Shown piece after piece: positions 6,861 to 15,806 of a stretch of 64,000 bases of DNA (the first letter of the stretch is position 1; the number at the start of each line of letters is the position of its first letter). The stretch lies in the NCBI GenBank assembly GCA_964524145.1, contig CAZGCA010000019.1, forward strand, positions 7,021 to 71,020, in the 5' to 3' direction. Origin of the DNA: CAZGCA01 sp964524145 (GTDB lineage Bacteria; Hydrogenedentota; CAZGCA01). The translations under genes and the position numbers were made by a program. The notes under the pieces are model-generated. The model was not told where the DNA came from and did not search any database. It saw only the letters and a list, made by a program, of their open reading frames with translations.

Positions 6861-9374
6861 TTATTCGACCTTCCTGAGCCACACTTCAGACACCACCGCG
6901 GCCGGCGCGCCGGTACCGGGCACGATCGAGAGTTCGAGCGCACCATCCTTGGTAAGCCGCTTGGGTATGTCGTACTCGAACTGCCGGGCGGTGTATTCAG
7001 GCACTTCAACATTCTTGGCAACAGTATCCCCGTCGGCGACCACGGTTTGCACGCGCCGCATTTCGCCAGGAAGCTGAAGCATCTCTCTCGGGATGCGCGG
7101 CTGCACAAACGTCATGCGAACCTTGTACGAAGCGTCCGGATCGAGATCTTCATAGAGGAACGCCACCCCTTTCGGGTCGGCCAGGGCGTAAGCGATCGTG
7201 TTCTGCGACGGCCGGTTGGTCGGGTCCATCATTTGGGAAGCATCGTAGGACTCTCCCCTGATAAGGTGCGGCTGTTGGCCCTTTCGGCCCGCATTATCAT
7301 AGAACCCGCCCTCACCGGGATCCTCGTAGCTGGCAATCATGCCGACTATCTCGCGCTTCTCGTCTTCAGACTTCGCGGCGGCTGCCTTGTCAAGCTGCGT
7401 CTTGTACCAGTCGAGGCCAACCAACCCTTTGTCAAGGTTGAAGAACCCGACGTTGCGGACCCCAAATAGCTTCTCGCTTTCCGTACCAAGCCGACCCGCC
7501 TCGTCCCTAAGCGCCTTCATGTCGTGAGTCTCGGCCGGTTCCTCGAACACGGCCAGCGATGTCTTTATTGCACCGTCGAGGTCGCCCGATCCGAGCCCCC
7601 GGCCGAGCGCACGCAGTATCCGCGTCTCGCGATCAAGCTGTCGGCGCAACTTCAACTGAACGTACTTGTCAAGGGCCGCCTTCTGCATGTGCAAACGCCA
7701 CCGGTAGTTGTCCTTCTTCAGGTGTGACGGGATATTCCACCCGGCCTCTTTCACCAGCACATAGTACCAGTCGATACCGTCGTTGGCTTCGAGAGGCGTT
7801 TCCAGGCTTTCCTCGAGCTGGAAGATTGCTTCGGTCATCAGGAATGCCGCGTCCAACCCGAAGTGGTACCGTGTATACTCGTCCGTCACCTCTTCGACGC
7901 TTTGGTTGGGATTCCACAGCAACCGGTTCCACATGTACTGGTGGAACTCGTCATGATACCCTTCCGAGTAGATGATATCGCCCTCCGAAAACGGCATTAT
8001 CGCCTGGAATACCCGATAGTAGGCCATCGGTCTTGTATGGAACGTGCGCCGTCCGTAGACGGCAACGAGGTTCGGCTCAGGGTTCTCGACCATATACTGC
8101 GAGCTTATCCAATGGGTGATATCCGAGTAGTGGACGATACGCTGGTATTTCGGTATCTGGTTCAGCGTCTCAGCAAGATACCTGTTGATCGGCCCTGAAC
8201 CGGGATATTCGAAGAGATCCTCCCGCAGCTCGCTGCGAAAATAGCTTGACATGGCGTTGCTGCCGGGGCCGTAAGACATCGAGTACAACCACGTTCTCGG
8301 TTTCTCGTTGAGATAGTCGAAGATAGCCTGGTCACCCGCGTTCGTGACATCCTGGTTCGCAATCTGGACGAGGCTGTCCGGATGGTACTTCAACCAGATG
8401 TTGGCGATCTCCTCGCACAACAGGACAAACGTCTTCCCCCAGGGCGAGCATCGCTCGCACCGGCACCCGCCGGGATCGCCGGCAAAAAAGCGCAGGACGT
8501 CATAGTCGCCCCGGTTCTTGAAGTCTTCCTCCCATTGTTTGAGCAGCGCAGCGCGGGCTTCGGGGATCGAAGGACACACGTAGCCGCGTTCTCTCGGGCT
8601 AAGCCACTCTTCGGGCGCGTCACGCATCTGGTTCGGTCGACAGCCCGTCTCGCACATCATGTCGAACGATTTGACGAAATCGAACTGGCTGCCTCCTGCA
8701 TAGAAGAAGTTCGCGCCGGCAAGCGCAAAATCCAGCACGTACTCCTGCCATTGCTCTGCCGTCCAGGCGCGCGCGCCGGTTACCTGCATCATTGTGCCGC
8801 CCTGGTTCGCCGAGAACCCGCGAAACCGGTACGCGGGCGCTGTACTTACATCGATATTGCCAACCACCACAGCGTCCGGCAAGTGCTCCAGGTTACGCAG
8901 AATCTCGCCGACAGCATAGAGCATCGCCCGTTTGTCCGCGCCCATTGCCAGTATCGACGGCACCCCGTTCACCGTGGCCGTCTTCACCGCAAACCCTTCT
9001 GCAAACGGTTTCTTTCTCCCCGGCAGCTTCGCGCCATACTGTTTGCACAGCGTCTCGATCGAGCCGCCTTTGCCCGCACGGCACAGATAAATGTGCAGGC
9101 CGGTCGCGTCTTGTGACGCCTTGCCTTTCGAGACCTCAACAGAGACCTCCGACCGCTTGAGGATGCGCCGTTCGAGCACACCCGCCACGCGGGTCTCGAT
9201 ATCCTCGGCGTTTTCGTCGAGCACGATCGCTATGTTCGACGCCACCGTCGCCGTCAATGCGGGTGTTGCACCGAGGGCCAACGCCACAACGAGTAAAGGC
9301 GCAATCCTCGACCACGACTGGACAGCCCGACGCACACAGCCTTCATGCTCACGTGATTCAAACCGGTTTCCCAT
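6861..9374 (-). CDS. Secreted glycoside-hydrolase-like protein with a GH20/GH67-type N-terminal domain
   Basis: 837 residues from the ATG at 9374, chosen for its AGGAGGAAGAAGG RBS; an in-frame start 18 codons upstream lacks one. A signal segment lies at about residues 24-46. Residues about 50-180 look like the alpha/beta domain that precedes the catalytic barrel in hexosaminidases and alpha-glucuronidases (AMGADKRAMLYAVGEIL). A barrel-like region follows from YRFRGF. Clustered Cys in GGCRCERCSPWG and a C-terminal beta-sandwich region are also seen. The general role, glycan breakdown outside the cytoplasm, is inferred; no catalytic acid pair can be assigned by eye, and the family may be uncharacterised. 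Confidence 0.8.
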   Translation of the reverse strand: MGNRFESREHEGCVRRAVQSWSRIAPLLVVALALGATPALTATVASNIAIVLDENAEDIETRVAGVLERRILKRSEVSVEVSKGKASQDATGLHIYLCRAGKGGSIETLCKQYGAKLPGRKKPFAEGFAVKTATVNGVPSILAMGADKRAMLYAVGEILRNLEHLPDAVVVGNIDVSTAPAYRFRGFSANQGGTMMQVTGARAWTAEQWQEYVLDFALAGANFFYAGGSQFDFVKSFDMMCETGCRPNQMRDAPEEWLSPRERGYVCPSIPEARAALLKQWEEDFKNRGDYDVLRFFAGDPGGCRCERCSPWGKTFVLLCEEIANIWLKYHPDSLVQIANQDVTNAGDQAIFDYLNEKPRTWLYSMSYGPGSNAMSSYFRSELREDLFEYPGSGPINRYLAETLNQIPKYQRIVHYSDITHWISSQYMVENPEPNLVAVYGRRTFHTRPMAYYRVFQAIMPFSEGDIIYSEGYHDEFHQYMWNRLLWNPNQSVEEVTDEYTRYHFGLDAAFLMTEAIFQLEESLETPLEANDGIDWYYVLVKEAGWNIPSHLKKDNYRWRLHMQKAALDKYVQLKLRRQLDRETRILRALGRGLGSGDLDGAIKTSLAVFEEPAETHDMKALRDEAGRLGTESEKLFGVRNVGFFNLDKGLVGLDWYKTQLDKAAAAKSEDEKREIVGMIASYEDPGEGGFYDNAGRKGQQPHLIRGESYDASQMMDPTNRPSQNTIAYALADPKGVAFLYEDLDPDASYKVRMTFVQPRIPREMLQLPGEMRRVQTVVADGDTVAKNVEVPEYTARQFEYDIPKRLTKDGALELSIVPGTGAPAAVVSEVWLRKVE

Positions 9375-9553
9375 CGCCTTCTTCCTCCTACTTGCTTGAC
9401 TGTCTCCAATCCACGCTTCATTCCTCATTGTCTTTTACCCGTTCAAAGTCTCAGACTTTCTTCTTCCCCACCGTTTGTGAGCCGACGCGAAGATCGCTGA
9501 GTTATTGCGTCCCGCCCTATACCCATATGTTGTCAGAAAGGTTGACTCTGCTC

Positions 9554-10684
9554 CTACGTGATCTCGGCTATCGCCGACTCGGGGGTATACACCCAACCCC
9601 GCTCTGTGTGGAGCCCCACCTTGCCGCCGGCCCGTATGATCGACGTGCCGCGCATCACACCCCCTCGCTTTAGCCGCACAACGAACATCTCCTTCTCGTC
9701 ACCAACGGGCGGCAGCCATTTCTCGTCGCGCTTGGGAGCGGACGCGAGCAACATGACGCGTTCGCGCCCGGCGTCGAAATCACGCTGGTACCGCATCACA
9801 CGCTCAACGTACTTGCGGGTCTCCTTGAACGGGGGCACCCCGCGATACTTCTTAACGTTCTCCGGACCGGCATTGTACGCAGCCAACGCGAGCCGCATGT
9901 CGCCCGGGAACAGCTCTCGCATCTTTGCCAGATACTGGGTGCCGCCGGCAATATTCTCGTCGGGATCAAATATGTTCCGGACTCCCATCTCTGAGGCAGT
10001 ACCCGGCATGAGTTGCATGTAGCCTCGCGCACCGCAGCTCGATACGGCGTACTGGTTGAAATTGGACTCGGCCTTGATGACTGCCGTTACCAGCGATGGC
10101 GGCAACCCGTTGGCTTGCGCATGGAATGTGATGAGCTCGTCAAGTTCTTCCGGCGTAGTCGGAACTATTGAATCCCTTGAACGAGGTCCCGGCGATCGTC
10201 GCGCTACGCCCTGCCTCGCCAGAAGCCGTTGCCTGCTTTGCCAGTACGTCTTTATGGGATCGAATCGCAGGTCATGCGGCACAAGGCCGGCTTCGAGATA
10301 CTCCTCGGGCCTGTTTGTATATATCCATTTGCCGGTCTTGTCCTTGAATACGACAATCTTCGACGAAGGAAGGCTGATCGATTTCCCGCTACTCTGGGGG
10401 GGCTTGGCGATCTCTTCCGGGATGCCGCCACCAAACCCGGTGTCTTGTTTCTTATCCCGGACATGTCTCTTGATATTGTGTTTCTTGATATATGCCGTCG
10501 GGCCGGTGGGATTCTTTATGAGTATCGAATCCCCGGTTTCGCGGAGCACCTGGACATCACGCAGAATCACTCCGTCTTTCATGTGCAGCGTGTCCGCGAC
10601 ACTTGTGCGGCTCACACAGAACGCGATTGCCGACGCCATACACAACGCCAACACCGCCACGTTGAATCGCTTTATGTCAGCCAA
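9554..10684 (-). CDS. Lytic transglycosylase (SLT domain) with DUF4124-like region
   Basis: 376 residues from a TTG start at 10684. This start is chosen because GGGGA lies 8 bases upstream and a near-perfect promoter predicts a 32-base leader; the frame is open further upstream but passes through the promoter. A signal segment is followed by DUF4124-like sequence (VVFKDKTGKWIYTN). The C-terminal half is a Slt-type lysozyme-like domain: catalytic E206 in KAESNF, GARGYMQLMPGT, NIAGGTQYL and AYNAGP. It cleaves peptidoglycan glycan strands in the periplasm to give anhydromuropeptides. The last 80 residues form a small beta-rich tail of unknown use. Confidence 0.93.
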   Translation of the reverse strand: MADIKRFNVAVLALCMASAIAFCVSRTSVADTLHMKDGVILRDVQVLRETGDSILIKNPTGPTAYIKKHNIKRHVRDKKQDTGFGGGIPEEIAKPPQSSGKSISLPSSKIVVFKDKTGKWIYTNRPEEYLEAGLVPHDLRFDPIKTYWQSRQRLLARQGVARRSPGPRSRDSIVPTTPEELDELITFHAQANGLPPSLVTAVIKAESNFNQYAVSSCGARGYMQLMPGTASEMGVRNIFDPDENIAGGTQYLAKMRELFPGDMRLALAAYNAGPENVKKYRGVPPFKETRKYVERVMRYQRDFDAGRERVMLLASAPKRDEKWLPPVGDEKEMFVVRLKRGGVMRGTSIIRAGGKVGLHTERGWVYTPESAIAEIT

Positions 10685-10723
10685 ACCCACCAATCCCCGA
10701 TCGATCCGAGAAATCGAGATGTT

Positions 10724-10752
10724 ATAATACAAGTCCTTCCGGCGTTTGTCAA
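10724..10752 (-). promoter_or_regulatory. Sigma-70-type promoter for the lytic transglycosylase gene
   Basis: Minus strand: TTGACA (10747-10752), 17-base spacer, TATTAT (10724-10729). Transcription should begin near 10716. It also marks the boundary with the divergent polyprenyl synthase gene. Confidence 0.8.
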
Positions 10753-10854
10753 CGCTTCGGCAACCGAACGATTGTCTTCGTTCCTTGATTTGACCGCACC
10801 GGATATGATAGGCTTGATACTGGAACCAGAAACTGTTTGAGTAGAAACCGGCGT

Positions 10855-11862
10855 ATGGCGCACCATCGAACGCATATCCCCACTCTTGAAGAGATTTACA
10901 GGCCGATAGCCAGCGATCTGTTAGCCATCGATACGGAAATCGCTGCCCGTGCGAGCGTCGCATTCTCGCTGCTGGATGATCCCTCCTACAGCGACAATAC
11001 TACGGCAGGCAAGCATATCCGGCCGGCGCTTGTGCTGTTGTGCGCCGATATGTGCGGGGTTCCGGACAGAACTCGTTTGATCAGGATGGCGGCAAGCTGT
11101 GAACTGGTGCACGTGGCTGCGCTCATCCACGACGATGTCATCGACGAGGCCGCGACGAGAAGAGGGTTCGAGTCTGTCAACGCTCGCTGGGACAACAGGG
11201 CCGCTGTGCTTACAGGCGACCGGGTCGTTGCCGAAGCGATTCTTATGCTTCACGAGTACGGTAACGCTGAGATCGTGCGGGCGATTCTTCTGGCGATCTG
11301 CAATATGGTCGACGGCGAGATGAAGGACGTGACAGCCAAAGGGTTGCATCAGCGCACCGAGGACGAGTATTACGAGATAATCGACAACAAAACCGCCAGT
11401 TTGATGAGCACTGCGTGCTCGTTACCGGCGATATACGTCGGAACCGATACTGCGGTGATCGAGAACCTGGAGCGTTTCGGTGCGGGTTTCGGCATGGCGT
11501 TCCAGATTATCGACGACCTGCTCGATCTCGACGGTGACGAACGTTCTCTTGGCAAAGCGCCCTTCCGGGACATAGCAAACGGCAAGATTACGCTGCCGCT
11601 TATACACCTCTACAGCGCGATTCCCGCAGGCTCGGACGATGCTGCCAAACTGATAGCTTTGGTGGAAGGCGATCCGAAAACCGAACCCTCGTCGAACTGG
11701 CTTCGTTCGGCGCTCGAAACCTACGGTTCCCGAGACTACTGCACGGAAAAGGCGGGGGCATACATCGATGAAGCCAAAGCCTGCCTGACAACATTCGAGG
11801 ATTCGCCGGCAAAGCAGTCACTGCTCGGGCTGTGCGATTTCGTTCTCAAGCGCGACCTGTGA
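10855..11862 (+). CDS. All-trans polyprenyl diphosphate synthase
   Basis: 335 residues. Both Asp-rich prenyltransferase motifs are present: DDVID at 93-97 (first) and DDLLD at 220-224 (second), with the usual RRG following the first. The enzyme condenses allylic diphosphates with isopentenyl diphosphate to make quinone side chains or other polyprenyl chains; chain length cannot be read confidently. The ATG at 10855 is preferred over a TTG 18 bases upstream, though the RBS is weak for both. It is convergent with trxB, with only 7 bases between the stops. Confidence 0.93.
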   Translation: MAHHRTHIPTLEEIYRPIASDLLAIDTEIAARASVAFSLLDDPSYSDNTTAGKHIRPALVLLCADMCGVPDRTRLIRMAASCELVHVAALIHDDVIDEAATRRGFESVNARWDNRAAVLTGDRVVAEAILMLHEYGNAEIVRAILLAICNMVDGEMKDVTAKGLHQRTEDEYYEIIDNKTASLMSTACSLPAIYVGTDTAVIENLERFGAGFGMAFQIIDDLLDLDGDERSLGKAPFRDIANGKITLPLIHLYSAIPAGSDDAAKLIALVEGDPKTEPSSNWLRSALETYGSRDYCTEKAGAYIDEAKACLTTFEDSPAKQSLLGLCDFVLKRDL

Positions 11863-11869
11863 GCCGTTG

Positions 11870-12844
11870 TCAAGGCGGCTGTTCACCAGGGAACTCTTGT
11901 TCGTAAAGGGTGCCCTTCATCTCATCGATGTAGTGTTGGGCGGCGAACGCCGCCGTCGCGCCCTCCCCGCAGGCCGTTACGATCTGCCTGAGCGATTTCT
12001 TGCGAACGTCTCCGCAGGCGTAGACGCCGGGCACCGACGTCGCCATGTCCTGATCGGTGATTATGTACCCTTTCTCGTCAGTCTCGAGGCAGCCACGGAC
12101 GAACTCCACGTTCGGAACGAACCCGACGAAGATGAAGACGCCGTCGCACGAGAGACGTTCTGTCTCTCCACTTTTGAGGTTCCTTACCGCAACGCCGGTG
12201 ACTGTCTCCTCGCCGACTATCTCCTCGGCAACCGTATCCCATCTGAACTCGACCTGTGGTTGTAGCGCAACGAGCCGATCCTGGAGCGTCTTGGTTGCGC
12301 GAAGCCTGTCCCGTCTGTGGATGAGCGTGAGCTTCTTCACAAATCGTGTGAGAAAGATGCTCTCCTTGACGGCCGTGTCGCCGCCGCCTACCACAACGAC
12401 TTCCTTGTCCCGGTAGAACGCGCCGTCACACGTCGCGCAGCACGATATCCCCTTCCCCCAGAACCGGTCTTCGCCGGGTATGCCGATTTTGCGGTATGAA
12501 GCGCCGGTCGCAACGATGACAGCGGTCGCCAAAACCGATTGCTCCCCGATCCCGATCAGCTTGTTCTCACCGTCCGGCGCGTCCTCGAGACTGGTCGCAC
12601 CGGCTGTGACTATCTCCGCTCCGAACTCTTCGACCTGTCTTTCCATTCGTCGGGCCAACTCGAACCCGTTGACAGGCTCTGCGATTCCGGGAAAGTTCTC
12701 TATGGAGTCCGTCGCGACGACCTGGCCACCGGGAAACTGTTTCTCAAGTATCCCGACGCTCAGGCCCGCCCGCGCACCGTAGATTCCCGCAGTCAGCCCC
12801 GCGGGTCCCCCCCCGATAATTGCTAATTCATAAAAGTCGCGCAC
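11870..12844 (-). CDS. trxB: Thioredoxin reductase
   Basis: 324 residues from GTG at 12844, preceded by AAGGAGATG. FAD-binding GGGPAG near the N-terminus, redox-active C136-A-T-C139, and NADPH-binding GGGDTA are all present, along with the C-terminal FAD motif (GVYACGDVR). The length is normal for low-Mr bacterial TrxB. It transfers electrons from NADPH to thioredoxin in the cytoplasm. No thioredoxin gene is adjacent. Confidence 0.97.
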   Translation of the reverse strand: MRDFYELAIIGGGPAGLTAGIYGARAGLSVGILEKQFPGGQVVATDSIENFPGIAEPVNGFELARRMERQVEEFGAEIVTAGATSLEDAPDGENKLIGIGEQSVLATAVIVATGASYRKIGIPGEDRFWGKGISCCATCDGAFYRDKEVVVVGGGDTAVKESIFLTRFVKKLTLIHRRDRLRATKTLQDRLVALQPQVEFRWDTVAEEIVGEETVTGVAVRNLKSGETERLSCDGVFIFVGFVPNVEFVRGCLETDEKGYIITDQDMATSVPGVYACGDVRKKSLRQIVTACGEGATAAFAAQHYIDEMKGTLYEQEFPGEQPP

Positions 12845-12947
12845 GAGTCATCTCCTTGGGCTGCCGTGCCCCGAAAAACAAGGGATCATTCAGCCCTTTC
12901 ATCAAACTCCGCATCTCCGGCACAGTACCTCCGCCGATTCCCTCTGT

Positions 12948-13613
12948 TCAGCCTTCTGCGGCAGCATCCGACAACGAGGCCGGTCTTGTTACCAGCAACG
13001 GAAAAACAATATCGCTGACGCAGCACGGCAGCACTACCGCGATCACCATGAACACCAGTACCATCCCGCCGAGATGTATCCAGTCGTGCAACCCGAACGA
13101 CACCAGGTACAGGATCGAGGCCATGCTGCTGGTCAGCACGTGCGCCGAATGCGAGTAGAGAGTGCCTTTCCGACTCGTCGGCGAAAGTATGAAGCCAACA
13201 AAGAGTCCAACCAACAGGAACGGTACTACCAGAGCTGGATTCTCGATCAGACAGATGTGCAATTCCCCCATTTTCGCATCCAACAACACACCGCTCAGAT
13301 GAGGGAGGAAGATGTCGCTGATTCCGCATATGCCAAGCGCACCGACTGTACCGACGACAAGTGCTTTGAACCAGCGTCGTTCGTGGCGCCAGAACATCGC
13401 CGTCGTGGCCGCTGCACTGAAGAGAACGTGAAGCGGGTGAAAGACGTGGAACAGCATTTGTCCGCCCAACTCGAACCGCTCGGCGTTGCCACCCACAACA
13501 GTAACAGCGTATGTCATGAACCCAACGGTCGCCATCCCCGCCGCCACACTGAAAACCGTGAACGGGATATGTTCAAACAGCTCTTCGCGAAGCTCGTCCA
13601 ACCGCTTGCCCAT
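12948..13613 (-). CDS. His-rich integral membrane protein of unknown function
   Basis: 221 residues from ATG at 13613 (GGAGAAG seven bases upstream). About six hydrophobic segments are visible. Unusually many His lie in or beside them: HVFHPLH, FWRH, PHLSG, HSAH, HDWIH, together with CC-V near the C-terminus. Paired intramembrane His with nearby Cys suggest metal or haem handling, but no named family is recognised and this is inference. The gene stands alone between trxB and the tRNA gene. Confidence 0.7.
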   Translation of the reverse strand: MGKRLDELREELFEHIPFTVFSVAAGMATVGFMTYAVTVVGGNAERFELGGQMLFHVFHPLHVLFSAAATTAMFWRHERRWFKALVVGTVGALGICGISDIFLPHLSGVLLDAKMGELHICLIENPALVVPFLLVGLFVGFILSPTSRKGTLYSHSAHVLTSSMASILYLVSFGLHDWIHLGGMVLVFMVIAVVLPCCVSDIVFPLLVTRPASLSDAAAEG

Positions 13614-13845
13614 CAGTCGCTTCTCCAATCATGATCGCCCCGAAAGCTATACGATGCCCGATCAAACCGTGCATCACCAGAACCGTTCCCATCCCTGCTT
13701 CTCACCTTGCCAAAATCGCTTCCGTCGATCCTCGAGGCCGCCACCTATGAACCCTTGCGGCCATCGTCCGAATCTTCGGCCACTCCGAACACCACTATTA
13801 TGTATTATGCCTGATAGCTGAAGCAATCGGAAGGGCCATTCGGTA

Positions 13846-13874
13846 TTGACACCTGCCCGCAGCCGGGATATAAT
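13846..13874 (+). promoter_or_regulatory. Consensus promoter for tRNA-Ala
   Basis: TTGACA (13846-13851), 17-base spacer, TATAAT (13869-13874): a perfect consensus. The predicted start is about 8 bases before the mature tRNA 5' end. Confidence 0.88.
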
Positions 13875-13888
13875 ACCTACAAACCGGT

Positions 13889-13964
13889 GGGGACGTAGCT
13901 CAGTTGGGAGAGCGATGCGTTCGCAACGCATAGGTCGGCGGTTCGAATCCGCTCGTCTCCACCA
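13889..13964 (+). tRNA. tRNA-Ala, anticodon CGC
   Basis: 76 bases with an encoded CCA end. Acceptor GGGGACG pairs with CGTCTCC (one G-U). The anticodon stem ATGCG/CGCAT encloses the loop TTCGCAA, so the anticodon is CGC at 13922-13924, reading GCG. T-loop GTTCGAATC is normal. It is transcribed from its own consensus promoter. Confidence 0.96.
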
Positions 13965-13994
13965 AGTTTTCTGCAAGTTTATTTATCTCACCCT

Positions 13995-14028
13995 CTTAGT
14001 GAAACCTCTGGCTTAGTGAAACCTCTGG
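13995..14028. repeat. Perfect 17-bp tandem duplication downstream of tRNA-Ala
   Basis: CTTAGTGAAACCTCTGG occurs twice in direct tandem (13995-14011 and 14012-14028). It lies 31 bases after the tRNA and belongs to no gene. It is not a copy of the tRNA 3' end. Confidence 0.85.
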
Positions 14029-14082
14029 AAGTCATCTTAGCTCAAGGTATCAGAAAAAGGGCGTACGCACGTGGGTGGCTGG

Positions 14083-15576
14083 CTACTTCCGTAGTACGGC
14101 GGGTTTGATGGTCCACGCTTGCAGCTTGGCGAGACGCATCATCCGGGGGGCCTCGAAACCTTCGGGGAAGATAACCCACTGCCACAGGCCCGGGTTCTCG
14201 TCCGTGACGTGCTTCTGCGCTTCGAAGTTTCCTTTCACAAAACGCACGTTCTCCGGCGGCGTCTTGCCTGCCAAAAGGGCTGCGACGGGGCCCGCAATGG
14301 TGGCGGCGAAATCCTCGGGACGCAACGGGCTGCCTGCGACCCAGACTGTCGTCGGCATCTGTTGCAGGTCCAGGATACGGTACACCAAGTCGCGCGCGGT
14401 TTCCTGGACGGCTTCCCATCGGAACGTTCCTTTCACGACACACACCTCGGGCGTGCCGGCGGGACCGGACCCGAACGCGAGGTCGACATAGTCCGGGACG
14501 TAACCCGGTTCCGATTCGGCGGCGACGTACGCCAACGCGAAGAGCGCTTCCGCAGCCGAGACAGTGCGTGCCCCTAGGTCGACGTAGGAGATGCGTCTTT
14601 GCATCGAGCCGGCGATCGTGACGAGATCCTTGCGTTCCAGAGGGTACGCGTAGGCGCGGTCGGGGTACAGCGCCGGGATCTCGCGTGCCGTGACCACCCG
14701 CACTTCCGGCTGCTTAACGATGTGGTCGAGCAACGATTCGAGCGCCTTGAATGCCTGTTCCTGTTCCGCAGGCGATTTCAAAGGCGGCTTCTTCCATTCC
14801 GAACGCGGTGGGTTGGCACCTTTGCTGAAGTTTACGGCGTCCCAGAACGCCTGGTGAACGAACTCGCAGGGGTGGTAACACATGCTGATGATGCCGCCGC
14901 CTTTCATGGCGGCGATACCGTAGGCCGCATCGAACTTCGCGATGGCTTTCTTAACGTCCTCATCGGTCCAACCGCTCTGGCGGGCTGCCAAAGGCCCCAT
15001 GTTAAGCACGTTGAGGATTCCGCAGTACCAGAACGGACCGTTGTTCAGACCGACATGGCCGCATTCATCCAGATAGAGCGGGATGCCCATCTCGCGCAGC
15101 GCAGCGTAGCTCTGGGGGGTCCAGGACCCGCCGGGCTGGCCGTAACACGACGCGTTGACGCCAAACACGCGCTGGAACGTTGCCAGCCCGACCCCCTCGC
15201 GCCGCAAAAACTCTTCCGCTCCCTCGTGCCAGTCGAGATGGCGGCAATACTCCGCCGGTGTGGGGTGAATGCTGTGGTTGGTCGAGTGGTACCCGATATC
15301 GTGACGCGACAAGGCCAGGATAACGTCGTCCCGGCCGCGCTCTTCCAGCACACGCACCTTCTCGCCCACCATCTTGAACGTGGCCTTGATGTTGCGGTCC
15401 GAGAAGATCTTCGCGATACGTTTGGCGGCATCGTCGGCCTCGGGCAAGATGAAATCTTCGGTATCGAACCAGAACGAGATGTAGATCATGGCAGTCTTCT
15501 CCGCAAAGGCCACGTTCACACTACCAAACGAACCGAGCGCCGACAAAACAATAAGGCAAACGGAACAAAAGCGCAT
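14083..15576 (-). CDS. Secreted polysaccharide deacetylase-like protein
   Basis: 497 residues from ATG at 15576 with a strong AGGAGGCG RBS; the longer frame upstream crosses the promoter. Signal peptide ends near AFA at residue 25. NodB-like metal motifs are seen: D38 and D41 in FDTED, and H97-S-T-N-H101 in DIGYHSTNH. A later CYH may supply further active-site residues. The first 300 residues are therefore a carbohydrate-esterase-4-like barrel that removes N-acetyl groups or is a relative of such enzymes. The remaining 190 residues form a beta-rich domain that I do not recognise. It faces away from the sialate O-acetylesterase gene. Confidence 0.82.
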   Translation of the reverse strand: MRFCSVCLIVLSALGSFGSVNVAFAEKTAMIYISFWFDTEDFILPEADDAAKRIAKIFSDRNIKATFKMVGEKVRVLEERGRDDVILALSRHDIGYHSTNHSIHPTPAEYCRHLDWHEGAEEFLRREGVGLATFQRVFGVNASCYGQPGGSWTPQSYAALREMGIPLYLDECGHVGLNNGPFWYCGILNVLNMGPLAARQSGWTDEDVKKAIAKFDAAYGIAAMKGGGIISMCYHPCEFVHQAFWDAVNFSKGANPPRSEWKKPPLKSPAEQEQAFKALESLLDHIVKQPEVRVVTAREIPALYPDRAYAYPLERKDLVTIAGSMQRRISYVDLGARTVSAAEALFALAYVAAESEPGYVPDYVDLAFGSGPAGTPEVCVVKGTFRWEAVQETARDLVYRILDLQQMPTTVWVAGSPLRPEDFAATIAGPVAALLAGKTPPENVRFVKGNFEAQKHVTDENPGLWQWVIFPEGFEAPRMMRLAKLQAWTIKPAVLRK

Positions 15577-15637
15577 AACGCCTCCTTGAGTCACCTTCCT
15601 ATAAAGACAACGAAACGGTGCCGCACCCACGGAACCC

Positions 15638-15666
15638 AGTATACCCGCACACCCGGTCGATTGCAA
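15638..15666 (-). promoter_or_regulatory. Promoter for the deacetylase-like gene
   Basis: Minus strand: TTGCAA (15661-15666), 17-base spacer, TATACT (15638-15643). The predicted leader is about 55 bases. Confidence 0.6.
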
Positions 15667-15721
15667 GCCGCGTGCGCGCTGTGTTGCATTAGGACCGGGA
15701 CGCACAGGAACAAGGCGGCAG

Positions 15722-15750
15722 TTGCATTTCACGTCTCGTATGGAGATAAT
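15722..15750 (+). promoter_or_regulatory. Promoter for the sialate O-acetylesterase gene
   Basis: TTGCAT (15722-15727), 17-base spacer, GATAAT (15745-15750). Transcription from near 15757 would give a leader of about 50 bases. Confidence 0.5.
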
Positions 15751-15806
15751 GTGGGTCGCTGAGTGTTGCGACGTATTTTTAGTTTTGCAGAGAAGAGGAG
15801 AGAAGA

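Noticed and set aside
13889..14028. tRNA-linked integration site
   Set aside because: The duplicated 17-mer is not the tRNA 3' end and no integrase or island genes follow.
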